From Phallusia fumigata (Eukaryota; Chordata; Ascidiacea; Phlebobranchia; Ascidiidae), in contig QXVZ01022271.1 of the NCBI GenBank assembly GCA_008931825.1, positions 1 to 34,359 of the forward strand: a stretch of DNA of 34,359 nucleotides, in the 5' to 3' direction. The notes under the pieces are model-generated. The model was given only the letters and a program-made list of their open reading frames with translations. It was not told the DNA's origin and searched no databases. The position numbers and the translations under genes were made by a program. Shown here piece by piece: positions 21,598-30,500 of this stretch (position 1 is the stretch's first letter; the number at the start of each line of letters is the position of its first letter).

Positions 21598-24500
21598 CTG
21601 GGACAAAACACAGGATAGATGGTCTTTACACTCGCAGTAAACAAACATGCAGTTGGTAAATTCGGCATTCGTTTTCGGACAGTATTGAGAAAAATAGTAT
21701 TTTGCATGCAAGACACCGGCATCTAAAAGTGCATTTATTAAATTGGTAGTTGGTCATCTGCATCTGGNTGGTAAATTCGGCATTCGTTTTCGGACAGTTT
21801 TGAGTAAAATAGTATTTTGCATGTAAGACACCGTCATCTAAAAGTGCATTTATTAAATTGGTGGTTGGTCATCTGCATCTGGCCTAAAGAATACTTCGTG
21901 CAGTTTGTCCTTTAAACCACGTGATCACGTTTCCGAAAACATCATCGAAGTTTTTTATTGTTTCTGTTACGTATCAAATGCAAAAAGCAAAAAAGCGCAC
22001 AATTTAACAAACATGTCAAAAACATAGTAAGGACCTAAAACATTATTTCATTTACATTGACATCCGTTTTTTAGCTTAGTGGTAATTGTTGTATGTGATG
22101 GGGTAGTACCTGCATATCTTGCACAGAGCTTTGCGGATTTCTGTCATATGGAGTTTCAGCAGCAATACCGGCATCCCACAAACTCTTGAGGATTCTTAGT
22201 CTCTCCGATAGCAACTGGGATCGACCGATGGCACAAACCAAGACGTCAATCGACGACTGTCGAAATTTTCTGTCTTGCTCAAATTCCGCATTGTTTTGTG
22301 TTTGTGGCTCTTTCCCACTTGCTACAACTGAGCCGACAATCTGCGTTGTTAGAATACCAGTAAAAACACTATTTTTTTAAGACTCAAAAAAAGTATCGTT
22401 TAAAAGAGCCCCCGTTGAAAAAATCAGGTGTGATGACAACGGCGATTGTCGAAACATTTGTAGTACAATGTAAGTTCTATTGCAATTATGTTTTTAATTA
22501 AGCTACACATCAAATCCGTCCTGTTCTCCTAAGCTCAATATTAAAAAAAATTGTAAAACTTTATTATTGGCAAAACACTAACAAAACGTGTCCGGCTTGT
22601 TCACTAAACCTACTTATTGTGAGTGTTAGTCAAAAAACATGTCTCTCTCACAATGGTTGGAAATTTCAGTGTGGCGTGACCTACTTTTTCGATGGCGATG
22701 CTTACACCGGTCACATGTTTCTGTGGATTTTTGCCTTCCTCGACTGATTCGTTCAGATTGTCCATCCTCAAGTAAGACATGCTTTCCACCAAGACATCGT
22801 ACCTCCCACCTACTGCAAGGATGTCGATCGCTGTGCGCTTCTTTTTCTGAATTTCCGCGGAAACCTAAAAACAGTTGTGGTTAAAAGCTTTGATAAACCG
22901 CTGTGAAAGTACAGGTCAATTAAGATACGTGCGAATATTTAATGCTAATTTCATCAATGCAACAGTCGCAATAACCACAGTTTTAAATTTAATGCAAATT
23001 TAACTCTTGGCAATTGAACATTTCTTGAGTAAAAGATATTATTGCATTCTATACTTGGTAGCGGCGCATTTTTGCTCAGATACAGTTACCACGGACTACT
23101 GCTGTCAGAACTAAAGGAATAAAATGCAGGCAAGGCGATTTGCTTTACGTATGTAGTGCTAATAAATGCTTACATTTTATTTCAAAGTCCTATGTCAAGT
23201 TTTATTTTTACCTATTTTACGATTCCAAGATGTAAAAAAGTTCTACCTGAAACACAATCCCATTGTAGTGAGAGTGATATTTGTGTATAAATCCTAGGTC
23301 AAAAACCAACGGCAGCTCCATCTGCATGGCTGACAGATGTTTCCGGATTGCTTCGAGTTCATGTATGGCTTGGCGGGCAACTGTAGATGATTGTGAGTGT
23401 TTGTTTCTAATGATGCTCTTCAGCGTTAGTTGGATTTTGGCAAGATCGCCTTGTGTGAGGGCGAATGAACAAAGTGTGGCAACTTGCTGGTGATTGATAG
23501 GAAGACTGCTTAGACAAGTTTCAACCTGGTGAACAAAAACGATGAGGTAGAATAAATTTGGAGCACATTTTTATCTTTATTCCGTTCTGGAATCTGACGC
23601 ATTTTGAGGGCCTTTTAAACGCTTTTCTATAAATGTTAATGCGAAAAAGCGCTTTAGGGAGTTATGTAGTTAGCAATACAAATTAAAAACAATCGTGACA
23701 ACAACGGAAAACATAATAGGACATACAAGCTGAAACTGTAATAACTTTTTGGATAAACGATGGTTGTCATGTAAGGCTATGCAGGCAAACAAGGTTTTCC
23801 AACACTTGGAGTGTTCACAAACGCAGTTAATTTAGTTCTGCANAAAATGAGACCAACAAGTACCATGCAGAGCAGCACGATTCGTTAGTTCAGTGGGGTT
23901 TATAACTGTATTTGGTCGTCGGTTAACAAAAATTGTTAGTTTATTCCTTAGGCCAGTGTTTGAAAATGGACGTAAATATTAACTACAGAGCCAGCCAAGA
24001 AAACACAAATATAATGTTAAACAGACCTTGTTACACATGACAAGGCAAATGCCCATCGATGTGTGTCGTTTTCTCTTTACAATAATATGAAACGAAAATT
24101 GTGGTTGTCAAACTTACTTAAAATTAACTAGCCTAATTAAACAAATATTGAAGCAGTCTCACCCTTAAGTTGTATGGAAGAGATACAACGGTGCCAGCAA
24201 CATCGAGCAACGTTGCCGCTTCACTGTTTTCGATTTCTGTGTTCTGTCGTGTGTGCAGTAGAGGCAAATTAACAGTGACCGCACCATGGTGCTTTAGGAT
24301 GGCGGCGATTTTGTCATGAACTTGCTGCTGGGCGACGCTGCCAGCGATCGAATGTTGTTGCTAAAATGTGAATTAGAAGCCGTATAAATGAAATCTGTAA
24401 TATTTGTTCGGGTAAAGGGCCCAGCCAACGCACCTGCAATAGTCGAGGGTATAACCCTACTGAAAGAAGACTTCTAAGTACTGTTGTAACTTGGAACTCG

Positions 24501-27500
24501 GTCTTTTAATACTTTGCACCAAAAAAATGGAGCAAACAAAACAAGGGTTTGCGAGTACCTTTCAATATTGCAGTTGCGCTCGGGGAAACCGGACCCCTTG
24601 GTACCTTTAGCTCCGATTTCGACCTTTCAAAACGATACCCGCAGTATTTAGATTGGCACCCGTACTATTTTCGAGCCTCGTCAATTACAACGCCCAGACT
24701 TTCGCCAATTACAACCAATAACACTAACCGCCAGCGTTAGATTCACGAGATTCGTTATATACACTAATGAATTATGTTTCCACATATTTACTTCGATTTT
24801 ACATTTTTTACCCACAAACGAAACACTCATTTAGACAAACCTTTTGCATGTGTACGTCGATGTCATACATGAATGAAGTCAAGGGATGTTCTGCTTGACT
24901 AAACACAGTGTCAATCACAACTCTATACGGCTTTGATCGGGGATCCGACAACATATCATTTACCGCCTCCAGTACCTCATTCTCTTCAAGCACAGGAGTG
25001 GGAACCAATCTGCACTGTACACCAAAAAAGGTGTTACCTTAAAGTTGGCACAACACATCACTTTTGACAAGCCTAACTATTTTGACACCAGCCCAGGGTT
25101 CCCAGCCATTTTCAGATCCAGTTTTGTTTACAATTGCTATTTGGTAATATTTGATTTGGTTACATAGTGAGGTGTAATGTTATAAAATTTACACTTACCT
25201 TTAGTAGTTCTGAAGCCGTTGGCCTTTGTGCAGGATCATGGTTAAGACACCACTTGGTGATTTTACATTCTCTTCCATATTTTGCTTCATCAAAATCGAC
25301 GGGAAAAATAATTGAAGGCTTTAAAAGTTTTGGAACCAATTATGACAACAAGATATCAGGTCATATTACTGTCATGAAAACAAACCTGACGCAAGTGTGT
25401 AAGAACTTTGACTCTTTCCATTTTTGTCAACAAACCAACGTGAACCATCTCGATAAAAATGATCCCCAAGCTGTAAATGTCAACTTTTTGACTGTATATC
25501 GTTCTACAAAACAAGGAAATCGTAATTTACTACAGGCCATCTTGTAGGATAGGTTTATATTTTTTGAAATGTATTTAAACCAAGATGCCAATTGACAGAG
25601 TGGTTAGCGCGACTGCTTTTTGCTCGCAAGGTTGTGGGTTTTAACCCTGTCTCGGTCAATAATGTTTCACTGCGCAAGAATATAGGAAGCATTGATCCAA
25701 CCCAGTGGAGCCTATGAGTCGACAAACTACATTCACCAACTTCAAAAAATCGAAAAGATCTAACCAAAATATGATCGAGCGGAACTGCAATATAACAGGC
25801 AGCTCGACCGCGGACTCATTACGTGCACAACGCATTTAGACGTTTTTCCTATTTTTCTGAAGTGACCAAGCTATAGTGTAGACCAACGGTGGACAAATCG
25901 CGGCTCTCGAGCAGCATGCGGTTCACCGGCATGTTTTTTGTGGCTTTTCTAGCTGAATAATAATATCTCAGATTAATATAGCTGTTACCTCACATTATCT
26001 AAAGTTTGTTTCATCTATCAATATAGTTATACCCGCTGTACTATAACATTGCTTCAACGACACATTGTTTTAAAAAAAACTGATTTTGCGGCTCGCTGGT
26101 GTTTGTGGTTTTCTGCAAGTGACTCTTCCATTGAACAAATGTGCCCACCCCTGCTATAGACCAGAAGCCTCGCGACCTGGTACAATTGCGCTCGATTCGG
26201 CAAGCTCAACTTTTTTTGCCAAACTTTGAATTACAAAGCCAGGACAGACAGTTAGTGAGTGTAAATTTTATCACTTCGTTGACAAAAATAACTTTACTAT
26301 TAAAACTGAAACTTAGTATTAGTTTGAAAACTTGTCACAAACCAAATTAGGGTCCATCAATTGGCGGCATGCGTAAAGTAACAAAAAAAATCTTGCCTCC
26401 TGCCAGATGTTAAAAGTTCAGGAGCAACATAAAGCGTAGTGCCAATATCTCCAGTCAACATACTGCCTTCAGGTTCTGATCTTGAGCCCGATTCTTCGGT
26501 AGTGCCATTTGACAGCTGTACATTAAATATTATATGAAATCGCAATATTGGTCACAAGTTAAATGGTAATAATAGTCATTTTGAAAATTTTGAAAAGAAA
26601 GCAGATGCTTATTAGTTATTACCCCTCTTGAATGTGATGTAGCAAGGCCAAAGTCTCCAATCTTTATGTGGTCATTTTTATCCAGAAAAATATTTTGCGG
26701 TTTCAGATCCCTGTGAATCATTCCCTGCTCGTGCACATGAACTAGGCCTTCCAAGATTTCCCTGTTGGACAAATCACAAGTTCACATTTCTCGTTATATA
26801 ATACATAATATATCCATCACACACCTAAAGAGTCTCCACATTCTATCATGGTCATGGCACACACCAGCGTCGATTGTTTGTCGAAGTGTGCTTTTCTCAC
26901 AATATTCCATCTGCAAAACATTAGTTCAAACGAACTGAATGGTAACAGACTGTTAAAAGTAGCAATATCATGACAGGTTTTAAAAAAAGAAAAATATTGG
27001 TTCAATGCAAAAAAATGTTCTAATAATTTCGTTTTNCATCACACACCTAAAGAGTCTCCACATTCTATCATGGTCATGGCACACACCAGCGTCGATTGTT
27101 TGTCGAAGTGTGCTTTTCTCACAATATTCCATCTGCAAAACATTAGTTCAAACGAACTGAATGGTAACAGACTGTTAAAAGTAGCAATATCATGACAGGT
27201 TTTAAAAAAAGAAAAATATTGGTTCAATGCAAAAAAATGTTCTAATAATTTCGTTTTTCTTGCCTGGATGTATAAAAACCGTCTAGAGATAAGTTCATTT
27301 GAGGAGGCTGAGGTTTCTATCGTGCTTGATTCAACTGTGCTCGACAATTTTACACATTCATCATCTGATGAGGAAGCAGAATCTCCATCATGATCAAACA
27401 AAATGCTGTCAGATGAGTCATTTGCTTCTCTGAAACACACGGCATATCAGCAAAGAAAGGCTAAGCCATGTCATAACAAAGCAAACATACTGTGGGTAAC

Positions 27501-30500
27501 TTCTAATTTTTTCCTAATATTTTAATGTAGGCATAATTCAACATATTATGATGATAACTGAACTTGCTTTTTCTTGTATGCAAACAAATGTAATTCAAAA
27601 AAGGCTCACTCACTTATAAACAGTTTTAAACATGTCGTCTTCATCATCCTCATCATCCACATCCTCTGCTCGACTAACTTCCTCCATTGAAAAACTCCAA
27701 TTGGAGCTTGAATGAACTGGAGGAGGAGCCATCTTCTCAATATTGTCTAAAACACCAACATTAAGAAGCAGGGTGCTTAAGCAAAAAATCTTAAACATTT
27801 TTACTGAACATGAAAAACAAAACATTTTATGCTACAACTTGACTGTTGTCAAAATCAAAATGGAACATTCTTAATAAAAACTAAATTTTAATTTGTAGAT
27901 GTAACTAATAAACATTGGCTAATGACATACCAGCAATTCCTAGGGAGTTTCTTGAAGTTTCAATTTTCTTGGCCTCCGAAACAGTTTCAACATTTGAAGA
28001 AGATGTTGAAATATCATCTGCATTGCACTGTATCGTTTCAATCCATGAATTGTAATATCTACAGAATTAAAAAGTTAGACAAAAAATTAAAACCAGTAAG
28101 TGTTGACAAAGTTTTCAACCAACAAACCTGACAACGTTTTCATGGTTAAGTCTTGAAAGCAATTTCACTTCTCTGGTAATTTTTTTGTTGAACTGAGACC
28201 GGTGTGGGTTAAGATGAATTCGCTTGATTGCATAATTACGTCCATCCAACTTGTTTCTCACCTAAGTCACAGAGAACAACCAGAAGCTCAGATTTGTTTT
28301 TGGTAAAGAGTCAAATTAAAGAGTAGAAGGTTGTTCAATGTGACTGATTTTTGCTTGATTCGTTCATATAAGGCCCCAACTGTGCACAGATTTTCTAGCT
28401 GAGTGGTTGTTTGGTGCTTTATGAATTCAATGCCTCTCAATCTCAGCTAATGAATCTATGTTGCCTTGCATGAAAATCTTTTGTTTGTTCTATTTTGGAA
28501 ATATGAAGCAACATCTGATGCTCGATTTTTGTCAATTCTATAACTTGTTAATTTTAAACTTAAATCAGTTAAAAAAACATGAGAATTGTGGATATCAACC
28601 ATCTTTACTAACCTTAACAACATCCCCATATCCACCCTTGCCCAACCAATCCAGTTCTTCAAATTCAGAGTGTAATCGGGAAAGTTGTACAGGCCTTGAA
28701 ATAGTTTCAGGTGATAAGTGTTTATAATCGAGTTCATCTTCTTCATTTTTTGCCTCCCAGTTCTCGGCATCTTCCAGATTTGACACAATGGCATAGTTGT
28801 CTGACTGCAACTCAAGGTTGGATCCCACTGGAGGCTAAACAACATCAGATTTGGAGTCACCCAATGTTGAATTTATAGACTGCTCATTATTAGCAGTTTT
28901 GAAACAAATAATGCTAAGAGCAGAACGTTTTTTCTTGGTATGATTCCTTGGTACAAAAAAAGGTTCCAGAACGATCAGTACATTTATGACAAAAAAAACA
29001 AAGGGTGTGTGTAGAGTGGTACAAAATAGTCAATGTTTTAATGTAAAAACAAATCATGCAAAGTTTATTAAAACATCGTAGTAACAGGAGTTAGTTGCAC
29101 TATTCACCTTTATGAACTCATGTTCAAGTAGTTCGGTAGCACTAAAGCGTAATCGATCTTCCACTACCAGACACCGGTCCAGAAAATCAATAAAGACTTG
29201 AGGTAAAGTAGAAGGAATATCTGGTGGATAGTCTGTTACGCTATGGCCCAGGGCTAAAGAGATTACTACCATGCCCTGCAAATAAACAAACATTTAGCAG
29301 AACTAATTAAACTAAAATGTAGAACTAATTTTGCGGTTGTTAAGCCAACACAGTACACACCATGCGTAAAATGTCACCCTTCTTTGTAATTCTGGCAGGA
29401 ATCCGATCTTCACTGAAACGCACACCAGGCTGTTCTATATGAGATTCCAGGTACAAGTCTTGTAACCTTAAACAATGCTGTTTTATAGGCATGTAAAAGT
29501 ACATTACTATACATTTATACACAAGCACACATGATAATATTTCATGTTTGCGCAGCAAACAAGATTGCAACAGAGAATGCTGTTTAGCATTTGAAGAACA
29601 TTGTTGTGGTCCAGTACTAAGCAGTTATGTACCTTTTTCCAATGCTGTAACTGGCAACCTTTATTTGACCACTGGAATCAAGAAAAACATTTTTTGCCTA
29701 AAAAACAAAAATAAACCCAATGCTCCTAAAATAATATCAGTTTTCAGCATCGTAAACTTACATGAAAATTCTTGTGTACAACAGATTTTCGATGAAGGTA
29801 ACTAAGCCCTTGTAGCATTTGTTCTGTATAAATTCTCACTGTCTCCAATGCTATTCTCTCCTTGCTTAACATCTTTTGTTGTAACGATATCCCTGTAGAC
29901 ATAAAGATTTGTAAAAGATGCATTTATTTCGCCCGGTTGACAATCTTCTCTAATGCCAAACAAGAAAATACAAGACAGTCTTTGCGTGTAAATAATTTTC
30001 TGTTTTTCAACAAATGCTAAGTTGTTCCTGATAATGACAACAGCATTTAAAACCACGATTCATCTACTTCTCTATTACCTCTGATATATTCCTGCAAAAT
30101 GTCCACCTCTATGTAGTTTTCACATTGGGTTGATTTCATTCCAATATAGGAGACAATGTGGTCATTGGAAAGCTTTACAAGGGATTGCAATTCCTTATTG
30201 CAGCAAAAAAAACATACAAACTGGTGATTATGTGTATTTTTATCGTAGTCAGCAATATTTCTAAATGTAAGAGGTATGACCAGTGCAATATTTGCTTTGG
30301 TGCAGACCTGAGCAAACCAGTACTTAAATGCTTGGTACTGAAATATGATGAATGTCAAATAATGATGAGCAAACATTAATATACAGGTACTAATGTAAAA
30401 ATTATCAACTGCTATCAGTAACTGTTTTAGTACAAACATCTTTAAATGACCTTAAATGGGGTCCAACAATCACCTGCTCAATGGTGTTTATAGCTTTCAA

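Larger units (their letters stand above)
22110..25014 (-). other. EIF2AK4: GCN2 HisRS-like domain, incomplete in this assembly
   Basis: Exons 25014-24841 ([18 protein letters not shown]), 24360-24163 ([18 protein letters not shown], then [13 protein letters not shown]), 23525-23247 (ending [17 protein letters not shown]), 22864-22685 ([22 protein letters not shown]) and 22340-22110 ([23 protein letters not shown]) encode the histidyl-tRNA-synthetase-like region that binds uncharged tRNA. Between LPYNLR and VETCLSSLP about 115 residues of the family are absent, namely the motif-2-type R-x-x-N stretch and its surroundings. The intervening DNA shows no coding sequence and contains an N at 23843. 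The two flanking exons are both phase 0, so the omission leaves no frame clue. Confidence 0.88.
25199..28834 (-). other. EIF2AK4: GCN2 eIF2-alpha kinase domain with acidic insert
   Basis: All catalytic landmarks are present. The Gly loop is [12 protein letters not shown] (exon 28834-28613). The ATP-binding Lys is in YAIKRI, with [19 protein letters not shown] following (28261-27931). HRDLKPQN and DFGLA lie in 26761-26623. [12 protein letters not shown] lies in 26515-26397. [15 protein letters not shown] lies in 25503-25386, and [15 protein letters not shown] in 25318-25199. Between the N-lobe strands lies the family's acidic Ser-rich insert (exons 27746-27614 and 27429-27264, with DDEDDEDD). 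The exon with [16 protein letters not shown] appears twice around the N at 27036. Expected to be an active kinase. Confidence 0.95.

Noticed and set aside
23790..23970. hAT ends near GGTTTTCCAACACTTG and CAGTGTTTGAAAATGG
   Set aside because: They point away from each other, lie either side of an assembly gap and show no target duplication; too weak to annotate.
25591..25660. Functional tRNA gene
   Set aside because: The T-arm lacks the conserved TTCGA, the anticodon arm is irregular, and no terminator follows; it fits a tRNA-derived repeat.
26815..27257. Genuine tandem exon duplication in GCN2
   Set aside because: The copies are identical including intron, touch an N, and would break the frame.
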